This document shows positions 30,376-42,500 of a stretch of DNA of 64,000 nt, in pieces. How positions within the stretch are numbered: the stretch's first letter is position 1; the number at the start of each line of letters is the position of its first letter. The position numbers were made by a program, and so were the translations under genes. The DNA lies in contig WARS01000007.1 of assembly GCA_008933995.1 (NCBI GenBank), positions 1,490,230-1,554,229 of the forward strand, written 5' to 3'. Source of the DNA: Datnioides undecimradiatus (Eukaryota; Chordata; Actinopteri; Lobotiformes; Datnioididae). The notes beneath the pieces are model-generated. The model saw only the letters and a program-made list of their open reading frames with translations. It was not told where the DNA came from and made no database searches.

Positions 30376-30650
30376 TTTCTACAAAAATATTTTACATTAG
30401 AAAACACACCTTGAAATATACACAGTCCACTTGGTTTTGCACTAACCATGGAACATCTCGACTCAAATATGTCTGCGGCTATATTTAAAATGTAGGTAAA
30501 TATATCAGAAGAAATCCAGGAGGGATCTTGTGAGGTCCGCTAACGACGTCACCAGGAGGAGCCTGATCAAAGAAATCGTCCAGCGGTGAGGGAAAAGGCT
30601 CCGTGAAGTAGAATCTGATCAAAGCAATACGGAATCACAATCTGTCCATA

Positions 30651-30656
30651 TTTATT
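30651..30656 (-). terminator. Candidate mmp17 polyadenylation signal (proximal)
   Basis: AATAAA on the minus strand, about 1.97 kb after the stop codon. Confidence 0.4.
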
Positions 30657-30949
30657 ACAAAAATACAACAAAACCCATACTGCCTGTGAAAATGACACGG
30701 AATGCTTCTGTGCCGGGGTTGAAAATGATGAATTCATGGAGATACATGAGCAGCAGTTCCTCAACGAGTGTAGGAGGATAATGAAGGTTTTAAAGGATTT
30801 GAGTTAATGCTGTTAAGGATAGTGGCGTTCAGCGACATTGAGAAACTCTTGGATTTTAACTTCCTGTCATACAGCAGTTCATTCATCCTTCTCACTTCCT
30901 GCAGCCGAGGGTGTCCTTTTCCTCATGAAGCTGTACTGGATGGGTTTTG

Positions 30950-31140
30950 CCCGTCTACCTGTTTACATCCCAGGATGCCGTTCATCTACCTGTCAACATC
31001 CATGCAAGCCGTTCATTTCTCTTCCTGTCAGCATCCCATGGGGCCATTCATCTGTAAACTCAACCATCTATCTGCACTACGTCCCAGGGCACTTTTCACC
31101 TGTCTGCCTAGATACATTCCAGCTTGTCAGTCTCCTGTCT
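30950..31140. repeat. Degenerate minisatellite, unit about 31-46 bp
   Basis: Five or so diverged copies built around CTACCTGT..ACATCCCA.GATGCCGTTCAT. Related units recur at 32112-32175, on the other side of about 950 bp that includes an interspersed repeat. Confidence 0.6.
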
Positions 31141-31282
31141 AACAGTATCCATATATCACATGTCATGGTTTGAGTCTTTCAGGCGGCTCTTCCTGTCAAG
31201 CTGGGTTAAAATACTGATTCCTTCTCTAGGATTGGTAGACAGCAGCCCCAACCGAGGTCATAACTAATATTTTAATGGTTAT

Positions 31283-31302
31283 AACCAACCAACCAACCAA
31301 CC
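31283..31302 (+). repeat. (AACC)n microsatellite
   Basis: Five tandem AACC units. Confidence 0.9.
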
Positions 31303-31919
31303 ACCTAATGCTGGGAAGCTGTGGGCAGGAAGTTTTACTTCCCAGGCACTATTAAAAGCAATCAGCATTTTGAGTAATAGTCTGTTAAAGATGAGAAGAT
31401 CAGCCAGGGCCCTCTTAGCTAAGCATATAGCATAAAGGCTGGATACTGGGGCAGATTCACAATCTGGTCCTGTCAGCACGTAACTGTAAAACCACAATGT
31501 GCCCGGCCACACCACGCACCCGTCCCTTCACTTGTTCAGCGACCTTGCTGGACTGCTGCAACTTGCATGCATGCAGTGGCCACAGAGACAGCGTTGCTGT
31601 TGTGTAGCCGCTGCTGCCGCGCCCCATTTATACAGTTTTTCTAATTTAATCACAGCCTACATTTGTTTTCTGCTGTGACAATCAGATTTCTTTAAACAAA
31701 AGCTGGTACTCAATTAAGAGTCAGGACTCCACTAATGTATGGAGCACTAAACACTCGCAAGTATTTCTTTATGAAAGACTTGTCTGTCTACGGGAACGCT
31801 ATGGGGCTTTTAATTTGAAACTGATACAGGAAGTGTTGAAACTATATATTTTTACACATCCTCTGTGGCTCCTCTACTCTATTACCCTGGGGACCAAAAT
31901 AAAAAGCAAGAGGTTCTGT

Positions 31920-32095
31920 AACAAACACGTGCTGCTCAGACAGGAAGTATAGTCAGAGCATAGCTAGCCAAGCTGCTAGCTGTAACTTAATATTTACCAG
32001 GCAGACACCGGAGTCGTACTGATCTTCTCATCTAACTCCCTGAAAGAAAGAGAATAGGCTTCTTTAAATTCCCATCATGTCAAAGCATTAAGTAA
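31920..32095. repeat. Diverged teleost interspersed repeat, copy 1
   Basis: Contains GATCTTCTCATCTAACTCCC, GAAAGAAAGAGAATAGGCTT and a preceding CAGGCAGACACCGGAGTCGT stretch. I recall this order from a repeat very common in percomorph genomes. The family name is not assigned; the identification rests on memory of the motif order and needs a library search. Confidence 0.5.
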
Positions 32096-32111
32096 AAACA
32101 TACAGCGGCGT

Positions 32112-32175
32112 CCATTTACCTGTCCGCCTGGGTGCCGATTACCCATCGACCTGCCTACATCCCACGATGCCGTTC
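32112..32175. repeat. Outlying units of the same minisatellite
   Basis: CGACCTGCCTACATCCCACG followed by ATGCCGTTCGTT closely matches the unit at 30955-30985 (CTACCTGTTTACATCCCAGG, ATGCCGTTCATC). Confidence 0.6.
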
Positions 32176-32402
32176 GTTATTGCTGCAAACTCTGTACATG
32201 AGCAAAGTTCTTCTGGGTGCTGCTGGAACATATTCCTGAACAGTCCCGCTCAATTTGCCTCCTCACAAAGATGAAACAGTTCAGCCATTCAGGAGGAAAC
32301 TAAGAGTCAGAACTTGTGTAACTTAATTTGTGAAGCATGATACAAGCTTTGCCATTGTGGAATTGATGCCTACTAGCTATACCCTAGCATGATAGCATGG
32401 TA

Positions 32403-32423
32403 ATGTATGTATGTATGTATGTA
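32403..32423 (+). repeat. (GTAT)n microsatellite
   Basis: About five tandem GTAT units. Confidence 0.9.
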
Positions 32424-32626
32424 CTACCTATACTGCAAGGCGCTTTTAGATGACCATCAAATGGCATGTGAAATAAATAACAGCAAAATAAGAGCAAAAA
32501 CATACCAATTCATATTTATATGAACAAAATGTTCCAGTTTGTCTTCAGACTGAGTGTCCTCTGGTCCTCCGCTGACGAGTCTCTTTCTCGCCCCCAGTTG
32601 GAGAAGTTAGTCCCCTTGCTTTGGCA

Positions 32627-32952
32627 TCATAGCAGTTCAGAGCGGAGGGCCAGCGAGAGCGTCCAGAGAGGTGGCAGCAGCCACAGGGGAGACGGGGAGG
32701 GGCGGGCGCCTAAAGGCGAGGCGGTGTCAGAGGTGCAGGAGCACACCTCGTAGCCGTTCTCGGCGTGGTCCGGGTGGTGGTGCACGTTGCCTCTGGTCTC
32801 CGTGCTTTTGGGCTCCGTGTCTGGAGAGTCCGACTGCATCTCGGTGCACAGCAGCCAGTCTTTAGCGATGAGGCGGGGGTATCCTGCCTCCACCTCCATG
32901 TCACTGCTGGGCACCCGCCAGTACTCCTTCCCCTTGAAGAAATAGGACGAAC
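32627..32952 (-). CDS. mmp17: mmp17 exon 10: last blade, stem, GPI signal, stop
   Basis: Encodes [20 protein letters not shown], then [11 protein letters not shown] with the second hemopexin disulfide cysteine, a histidine/proline-rich stem, [17 protein letters not shown], and the hydrophobic tail [20 protein letters not shown]. Stop TGA at 32627-32629. The tail fits a GPI-attachment signal, as in human MMP17, though it ends with charged residues. Acceptor ctgaag|GTTCGT. Confidence 0.95.
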
Positions 32953-33524
32953 CTTCAGAGACAAAGAGAGAGCGCACAAGGCTGATAATAGTCTGTGTTT
33001 TAAGGTACTGTATAATAACTTTACTTTGCATTTCACCTCGAGGCACATGGAAGCGTAACAAGGTTGCAAATTAAGCATTAAAATACAACAAACATAAATA
33101 TATCAGCAGGATTACTGAGAGAGACAAATATATAACTAACAATACAGATGTATTTTTGCTGCTTACTTACTTTTGCCTCCCCTCCAGTACCGTTCTCATC
33201 ATACCACACCTCTCCTCCTTTCAGCTTCCGACTCCTGAACCTGTGAGTTTTCTGTGAACTCTCTCCTCTCCTCCTCCCCCCGTCTCACTGTTCTCTCTTT
33301 ATCCTCGGCTTGTGGATGCAGCCTAAAGGCAGATAAAGGCTTTGATGTGGCTCCAGTTTCCTGGCCCAAAGGTGTGCTTATATGTGAATCTGTTCTTTTA
33401 CAAAACACACACACACACACACACACACTCTCAACATGCATGCACTACTGTGTACCTTTGTAAAGAAATGGGGATTTTTTGTTTTTGGGACTGTCCCCTC
33501 TTTTGTATTTGTCTTTTCCCCTCA

Positions 33525-33560
<36 letters not shown>

Positions 33561-36500
33561 TACACCAAAGAGCTTGGAGCAGGACCTCTGAAGCTGGCGG
33601 AAGCTCAGACACAACACAGACCTCTAAACACCTGACAGGGAAAAGAGCTCCCACACGTTCAGCTGGGAGTTGCTGCAGGGGAGAGAGGTGATGTTGCTCG
33701 CTCCCGCTGAGAGTGGCCTGAAATAAGGACTGAGTGCCTCCTGCTAATTAGTTGTTTTTGTGCCAGTTTCTGAACACCTACAAGTGCTTTATCAAAGCCT
33801 AATCTGCACAGCCAACTGGTGGAGGCATTCCTTAGAGGGGATTTGCTTGGTAAAGCTTGCCAAACCAATGCAAGTTAGGGCAAACATTCCTAATCCCTGT
33901 GGGAAGGTAATACGTCCTCAGCATCTGACCTACTGTAACTGCTGAGGAACAGCAGGCAACCTTTCTGCAGCGGCTGGGGACCAGCTCCGGATAAAGCCCC
34001 CATCTCGTCCAAGGAAATGTCAGAACCAAGCCGGTTTAATTTCAAAGTGTCATTTTCTTACACGCAGTATCAGCTCTGGCACTGTTTGGCAATAAAACTG
34101 AATTACCTCTAAATCATCGGGACAGATTGCTGTTTAACCCCAGTCTCAGGACAAGAGCTGTGCTTTTGTGTCAAGCTGAAGGTGAGAAATGACAGAACGT
34201 CACTCTCCAGCACACGCCGGGACACTAGATGACACACTTGATTGGAGCCCGACACTCACAATCACATCTTCTCATAACCCTGCAGCATGGCACTTTCCAC
34301 AGCACACAAAATCAACAGGCAACAGCAACTGCAATTATACTGGACTGGATATAAAAACTATATTTCCATAAGATAATGATAGAAAATACACGACTGCAAA
34401 CACGTTTGATTGAAAATGTTTTGCCACGAAAGGCAGCTCTGAGCATTCTGAGTGTGTCGCCATGATGTCAGGTCTTTAGAGGGCAGTCCAGCAAATTACA
34501 CAAGGACAAACTCAAAAAGTGCAACAAAAAGCACTGAGACACGTAGAAGCTGAATCACGGAAATCACGGAATCAAGTTTACTTCTCTATACTTCCTCCGT
34601 CATTAGTAAAGCGGCAGTTTGACTGATACTGACTCATTTTGGGACAAATGAATCGACATCATTTACGTTCCAGTCACGCGAGTCCGCACAACACTGCCAG
34701 ATAAATCTCTCTGTATGTCACAGTACACTCCTGTCAGTTGTGACGTTTCCGTTTCATGTCAACCAGCAATGATTGGTTCACCAGAGCTGGAGGGCGGAGT
34801 GTCCGTATCTGAGATCGAACATGGTGGAGCGAATGGTGTCAAACAAGATCACTCTCACCGCCAAAAGTCCCACGCTGTACCTGTAAGGAGGCTGGGAACA
34901 GACCAAACTTTCACACCGCACGAACAACCCACTGACACACTAACATCTGGCTTTTGCTGTCGGTGTGAAAGGGGACAATCGGCATTCAGATCACTCTGCA
35001 GTGGTCACAGGTGTTTATCAGCTCCAGGTCCAACTCGCACTGGGTACAAGCTCATTTTAGTCCATTTACCAGCCGTGACGGTACAATGTACGCGGACGTT
35101 GGCCTGCAAACAGCTGATCAGCTGGGGACCTTAGCGCTGTTCACACTCTGTGGGAACAATGGGTGATTTTGTGCTTCGTATCGTGCGAGACGCGACACTG
35201 GCAGGACAGTGGCGTTCCCATACTGCTTTCTACTGTAACCCCCACAAACTCAACAAGTCCTGGCAATGTGAAAGCAGTGAACTGTCCGGTGTTAGCAGGT
35301 TTACGCACGCTAACAAAACCTGCATATACGCACTGATTTTGGTCCAAAGGGTATTACATGTTGACAGGACTGCAATAACAACATGCAGGGAAGAGTCACC
35401 CGAGCATGATGGCTCATTTCGCTCTGATGTGTTGACGGGGTCACACCGAAACAGCTCTGAACCTAATGCTGGAGCTCCGCTGATGTGATCAAACTGTTTT
35501 GCTTAATAACTGTAAAAGTTTGGGCCTGTTTAAAAAAGGGCAGGTCCCACAAATCCATCCATAAATCCATATGATGAAGCTGAACAGATTATGTTTTATC
35601 ATTTTGTTCTCGAAGCACTGAAAGTCTTCACTTTACTGTTAATATTATTCAGGACTCTCACCGACAGCATGACAGCTGCCTCACTGATTTATTTCATACT
35701 CCACGATTCATTAAGTCTTATACGTTTGTCCTCCGCAGCCTCATGCTGTGCCCTGATGAAACCAAGTTACGAAACAGGCCCTCAGTTTCAAACCTATTTA
35801 GCCAGGGAGCCTAAATCTCAGCGGGCTTATTATTAAACTGTGCAACTTCTCACTGCGAGGGAAACGTTAAAACAAACAGGCTGCAGGCAAAAATTGCACA
35901 CGTCGCGTACGAGATGAAAATAAATGTAAAAGACAAAACGAGAAGCCTCAGATTGGCACTCATTTCATCACAGAGCGCTAAAACTCCACAAGTTACTCGA
36001 CGACTTCTACAACGTTTTAATCACCGTAGCATCCATCAGAACACACTTCAGCGCTACATTTCCGTTTGTTTCTCTTCTTACAGCAACTCATGTTTTCAGC
36101 ACACACTTATAATTGGCCTGTGCGCTCACATGCACACGCGCACGTCGTCGCTCGCACCTGTGTGCGCGGGTTTTATCGCGGCCTCTCGACATTTTATAGG
36201 AGGCAAAAGACCAGAACGCTTTACAGGCGCAGACGCGCGTGGTCTGTAAAGATTACTGACATGGCAGATTCAGGCGTGACATGCTCCAGTAATGATCACA
36301 TTACCCCATCACCTCCTGCAAAGCCAGGAGGAGAGAGACAGAGAGAGAGGGAGAGGAGGAAGAGAGGATATAAAGGGGAGGTGAAGGAGAGCGATGGGAA
36401 GGGATGCATCAACACACACGCTAATTGAATAGCACACACTAAATATGCATTTGAACTAATGCATTTTATTAGTGCATACACTGTTGATTTCAATTGTCCT

Positions 36501-39500
36501 TAGGGGTTCTTTACTGATTCGTTCACTCAAATTATGACTATTTTACTGTTTGGACATTGTAGGAAATTTGCCATAGCACAGGGTGTGTGCTCAGTGCTTC
36601 AGCGCTCTGCTGCTGCCAACGTGTGAGTGTTCCTTGTGCTAAATTAAACTGCCTCCTTGCAGCCACCTCAGCCTGTTAATTAGAAACCTTCAGCAGATGC
36701 AGGTACAACATGTGTCACGGCTCTGGGACCTGATATTAATATCTACTCTGTGTGTCACGCACGTCTTAGGAAATCTAAATCTGTAACAATACTGCAGATG
36801 TATTGCATGTGTCACACGGTGTCTGACAAACCTCTGATAATATTAGCATAGTTTGTCACAGACGGCTCGTGCTTCCTCGGCGTGAACGAGAACTCTCACC
36901 TCAGACTCAGGCTGTTAAATATGAAGCGGAGCCACACTGATGGATCAAAGCTGATCTGTGCTTTAAAGAGCTCATCAGGGATGGCTGATGGGTTTTACAT
37001 GTGACCGTCAACCGCGGGGTCAGACGTCGACCATATGTCATGAAAGACTAGTTTTTGGCGTGTAGCAGAGAATGATCCCGGTGCTGTCAATCTGGCACTG
37101 ACACCTCCTCCCTGATGTGTTTCAGGAAAATCACAGACTATAATCATATTCTGGAGGCAGTTTAATCACATATGAACAGAAGGCAGCGCCCGTGCTGCAA
37201 AAACAAAACACTTTAGACGGGCGACCGCTCACTGACAAACAGAAGAGTGGGACCCTCTCGCAAAGAGAGAGAAGTCTTGGCTGCGGTCGCTGAGAGTCGC
37301 AGTCAGACACTCAAATGCTGCAGGCTGCAGTCTGTGTGACCATGGCACTCGCACATGCGAGTTTGACAAACAGTTCAGACTGAGAGACGGAGATGAGCGC
37401 AGACAGCTCGGGAGTAGGATGTTATTATTCCAACAGTAGCTGCTGAGGAGTGAATGCCCAAGCCGAGGGGCAGCCACGGTGCAGAGGAAAGTGTAAGCTA
37501 TATTTAATAATCAGAACAAATAAATCGTCTGATGTTCACTCTGTACAATTTACCATCCTATTTGTATTCCACTTAAAACACAGGATCACAGCGTTAGAGG
37601 TGTGTTTGCAGTCAGAAGTGTTAGCAATCTGAATCTTCTGTTGGGACAATATTCAGTCGAACGCTGTCGTGCACTAATACGCGCACGCACATCCACTGTA
37701 CCAAGCAGCATGCTTTGTTTGCAAAGTCGTTTGCACCCCTCCGCTCCACTAGGTGTCCCCGTTTGCTGGTTCTTCTTGGCGTTGCGCCTGTTTGTTCTGT
37801 TCTTTATTATCATTTTGTCAATAAATATGTACCAGCACGAGTATCACACCCCTTTTTTCAAGGTATCATCTGTATTTCCCATCAACATTACCATGTCTGC
37901 ATGTCTTAGTTCAAAGCCAAACTGGAAGCCCAACTTCTCTGATACATAACTGATGATTTATAGAGTTAATGTTATGTTAGCAGACTGCTGCCTGTTTAAA
38001 CATCCAGCAACTCCTGAGGGAAATACCTTTAGCAGCCAAATGCTACATTTCACGACGTTCCCCAGCTTCCTGCTAGTGTTGTCTGTGAGTAAAACAATGA
38101 GCTGAAAGATGTTAAAATGCTCTGTAGATCTGAGGAGAGCCGCAGAGTCTGATGTGTCACTAGGAACGACTCGTTTCACATTAAAAGTAATCATCTGATC
38201 CATCGTTAATATGAAATGATTCATTGTGCAGCTTTAAATCAAATGCATTTCCAAATGGGCTGAATAATGACTTGTTTGCGCGTGACGCGGCATAGTTACT
38301 TTATTTGAAACTGACATGCGGGGTGCACAAGTGCAACTAACAAATAACAGAGCAAAACAAAGAAACGCAGTCTGAGTAACTGAAATTTCTCCATTTGCAT
38401 ATTTTTATGGTTCAGCGCAGACTGATGTCTGAGGAGTGTGCGCTGGTGTTTGTGTGCGAGTGTGTGTGAGCCCCTGTGATGCTGATGGGAGGGCTGAGGA
38501 GCCCGATGGCTGCGGGGCAGTAAGCGATGCTGATGCAGATAGTGTGATGACGCGCTGAAGCTGTACGCCAGGGGGCGGTCTATAAAATGCATGGCCGCCC
38601 AAAAGGGCCTAAATCAGCAGTTTCTCTCATTGGCTGTGGCTCTGGTGTCATTCATGTCATTATGGAAGACAGCTATAAGAAGGCTGCTTGCTAAACAAAT
38701 AACAAACTTCAGTTTTATCTCAGGAGCAGGAAAAGCCAGAATCCTATCAGAGGATGGATCTACGGTAAAAAGGTTAATGCAGGGCCAACATTCCCTGCTA
38801 GACCTCCTTGATTAGATTAGCCATCTTGTCATCCAATCTTAAGTGTTTTTCAAACAGCGGGCCCACCCCCACGCCTCGCATGAATCTGACCGACTCCGCT
38901 GAGCTCACAGTGGCAGCGTGGATTAATAAGGGGAGAGCGGCTTGTGGATTCATAACACCCAACACGGCTCACCACTGTGTTTGCAGTGTAAAGGTCAAGG
39001 CTGTTGCCGGCGAGCTGAGATTCCGGTCGTACAACCAGACTCCAGCGTCTGTAATCTAAAAAGTTTGTTGCCTGGAAACTTGAGCGTCTTGCATCCAGAA
39101 AGGTCCCCGAAGGCAGAACTTAGAGCTGCACTGTTCATCCACAACCACAGCGCCCTTTGTATGGGCCGCTGATTGTTATTGTCTCTGTATCTCTCATACT
39201 TGCAGAGAGCCTCTATGAGCGTTTGTGTGGACGCAGAGTGTGTGTGTGTAGGTGGTGTACTGTAATCACTCGCATGATAGTATACTTCACTGATGCAGTT
39301 CTTTATTATGAATGATAAATGGTGATTAAAGAAAAGCTTCCAAAAACGAATTAAAGGTATGAATATGAATTGGAATTATGCTCACATAAGCTGAGCTAAT
39401 TGTTCGTAGCCGTTGGAAAAGGAGCCGCCAGCTCCCGCAGCACAACGTCCACCTCTGCCAGATTCCAGTTTCCTATAAAACCTGTTGTTTCCAGCTCCCA

Positions 39501-42500
39501 GTTGAAATCCACCTGAGTGACGCCATTCTCCCTGACGTTTCACAGGCCCCCACAGAGCAGCGTAAGACTTTATAAACCTCTCGTCACATTTTTTAGTAGT
39601 TTTCCGACTGAACTGGAGTTTTCTGTTTGTGGTCGTGTTTAAAGTTTGGTTTACTTTCGAGCTGCTGTAACCCTGTAGGAACAGGGCGTAAAAACGTCTT
39701 CGTGGCGTTCTTTTACTGAATCTCCTCATGATTCCATGATCAGCTAAAGTAAAATGTACCTATTGTTACTCACCGTCAGACCACCTCATGGCGTCGTCCA
39801 GGTTTGGTGGCAGCCCCTTCCAAAGCGTGCTGTCCTTAGGGTAGCCCAGGTCCATACGCCTCAGGTGGTCGTCGTAGCGCCAGTACTGGTTGTCCTTGAA
39901 GAAGTAGGTTTTATCGTTGTGGAGCCAAACGAAGGCAGCGTCCACTCCTTCCAAAGGCAGGCCGAAGTCACTGATTGGACGAGGGTAACCTTCCTCCACG
40001 ATGTTGTCTTTAAACACCCAGTACTTCAGACCTGAGGAGTGAGGACACAGGGGTCACGATCAAAGGGAGAAATAACCTTCATTGTTTTGAGCGTATGTGA
40101 TTACTTCAGAAACATTTGAAGCTACATCCATGTCAATTAGACATGTCCAATAAAGACATTTACCTTTGAAAAAGACTATTTTGTGGTCTCCAGGTCTCTC
40201 ATACACAGCATCCACACTGTCCAGGTTGGGTGGGAGGCCCCTCCAGAAGCGATGGATCTGAGCCGGTCGGAGAGACACCAGGTGCTTCTCTCGAGTAAGC
40301 CGCCAAAAATACTTTCCTGTAACAGACAGGAAGAAGTTAGAGCTCTGACCTGCTTCACAACATCCTGAAGAAGTCTATTACGTCTAAAAGCCACATGTCC
40401 TGTGTCTGCAGTAATCATATCCCAGGTCCTACCCCTCCTTCAGCATTACTGCTGAAGTGACTTCGCTTCAAATCTAGTTTATTCTCTTTTTGAAAAAGAC
40501 TATTGGAAAGTACAGCAGTCAGGGCTTGTGCTGAAGATGAGAGGTGAAACTAATTAGGAAGTAGGGGAACCTAAGCCAATACACATCATGTACTGTGATG
40601 ATTTAAGACAACATTTTCAATATCACTCCAGCTAATATGTTTTGGCTGATGAAGGCTCTGTTGCTTTGTAAAGGCACGAGCCAAAAAGATCCATTTCGGG
40701 CTCAGTAGATACAGCGAAACAGTCTGGGCCCTGTGGGAGCGTTTTGTTTAGACTGCAGAATATGTGATGGTGTGTGAGCCTGTGATAGGAGCCCGGGGAG
40801 CCACACATGGCTTAGCTTTCTATTGATCGCTGGAGCCACAAGTCTGTCCTGTGCCCAGCCCCTGTCCCTTACTCTTTCACTTTATCTCCTCATTCACCTC
40901 TTCTTCTCTCTCTCTCTCTCCTCCTCCTCCTCCTCCTCCTGCTGCCACTCTCTATCTCTCTGTCCGTCCGTCTGTCTCTCTTGTTTACTTTCTCATTTTC
41001 AGCTCGACTACCTTTGAAAAAGAAGGCCTCCCCTCGTATTTGGGCCACGGCATCAAAGTGGCTGGTGCATCTGTCCGGGGCATCTCGCGCCAGCCTGAAA
41101 GCGGAAAGTCGGAGGAAAAGAAAACTTTGAGAGACGCTGAATTCAAATTCACATTCAGGACTTGGACTGTTTGATGCTACAGGCGTACCTGACGCTGAAA
41201 TAAAACCAAACTCGCTTATTGTGAGTCCACAAAAAGGCCCAAACCATTTGCATAAAAAAGCAACTATGTGAGAATTGCGGCCACCTGCTGAGAGAGCCTG
41301 ACTGCGTGCACGCATGTGTTTCCTTCAATTAGAAAAGGCTAAACACGAGGTGAAACGCTACCACGCTGACATGTTGAGGTCCCCCCAGCGCACTTATCCC
41401 CGGGGCTAATAAGTGATTTAAAGCACTGACGTGGTCGGCCTGCCAATGATGGAGCCATTAGCACCACAGGGCTGCCACTGTGAGCGCGAGGCCGCCCTCG
41501 TATTATCAACAAAGATCTCCATTCAACGCTCCATTGACACGACACCTCTGCCTAGTGGTCAGCATCAGTGACCCTTGTCGAACATAATCCACCCTTTCCA
41601 CGCTTCACACCCTGACGGAGGTGGTGAAAAATGAGTAATAAGGGCTTGCGTGGGAAAGAGATGGGTTTTTTTAATGTGCCTGTTTTGGTTTAAAGCCTTA
41701 ATGTGTGAGTGTGTGTGTGTGTGCGTGCAGGTCAGAATGTATCGGGTGTTGCTGTCAGTGTAGTTTGGAACACAGTTTGATCACTCCCTAAGCGAGCCGC
41801 CCTCTCCTGATCCTATTACTTCAAGAGACACATCGGCTCACTCGCAAAGGCTGTTTGTGTTTGATGATGATTAACATATCAAAATCAAGAAGGTTAGAGC
41901 TTTTCCAGGTTGTTAAAACACAAAGGTGCTGCTGTTCAGTGCGTAAATGTTCAAAAACGCACCAAGCTGGAGTTCTTTGCCCCCGCTGGTTAATGTACAT
42001 TATAGAGGTGCTCAGCCGCAGTCGCAGAAATATAAAACACGATACTAATGAGACATTTCCTGGTGTGCAGGAGCTGGAGCGCGACAGTAAGGCTACCTCT
42101 GCCAGGAATCATGGGAAATAGCAGACAAAAGACTCCTGAATCCAGGTCATCACTCAAACTGCACCCGGTGTTCCCGCCGTGGGACTGACTGCTGAGTGTA
42201 CAGGGTGGGTCCGTTTGTCTGTCCACGTGTTTGGTCCAGAGACATCTTTACAGCTGCTGAACGGATCTGTGTTGATATTCATGATCCACAGATGATGGAA
42301 TCACGATGAGATTGACGTTCCTTTCACCCTTCCTATAGCATTTTTAATAGGGTGAGCCCTGTGATGACTTTCATCACAGCTCCAGGGCCAAAAAACATCC
42401 ACCTGCTCCATCAACTACTTCTGACCATTTTGACAATTACATTATCTCCTTCTTTAATATCCCTCTGAGGACGAATGATCAGTAAATGCCCAGATGCTCG

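Larger units (their letters stand above)
30350..32626 (-). other. mmp17: mmp17 3' untranslated region (probable extent)
   Basis: Follows the stop codon; two AATAAA hexamers bound it at the far end. It holds a (GTAT)n microsatellite, an interspersed repeat copy and a degenerate minisatellite. If a nearer ATTAAA (31271-31276) is used, these would be intergenic instead. Confidence 0.45.
32953..39773 (-). other. mmp17: mmp17 intron 9 (6.8 kb)
   Basis: Holds two CA microsatellites (33406-33428, 33524-33554). A stretch near 34700-35480 has several open frames of up to 139 codons but no known domain. I see no nested gene. Confidence 0.75.

Noticed and set aside
30807-31173. Two overlapping 111-codon plus-strand frames with repetitive peptides
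   Set aside because: The repetition comes from the underlying degenerate minisatellite, so the frames are a by-product and not genes.
34715-35134. 139-codon plus-strand frame in mmp17 intron 9
   Set aside because: Composition and motifs resemble nothing known; no supporting splice or promoter signals. May be part of an unrecognised repeat.
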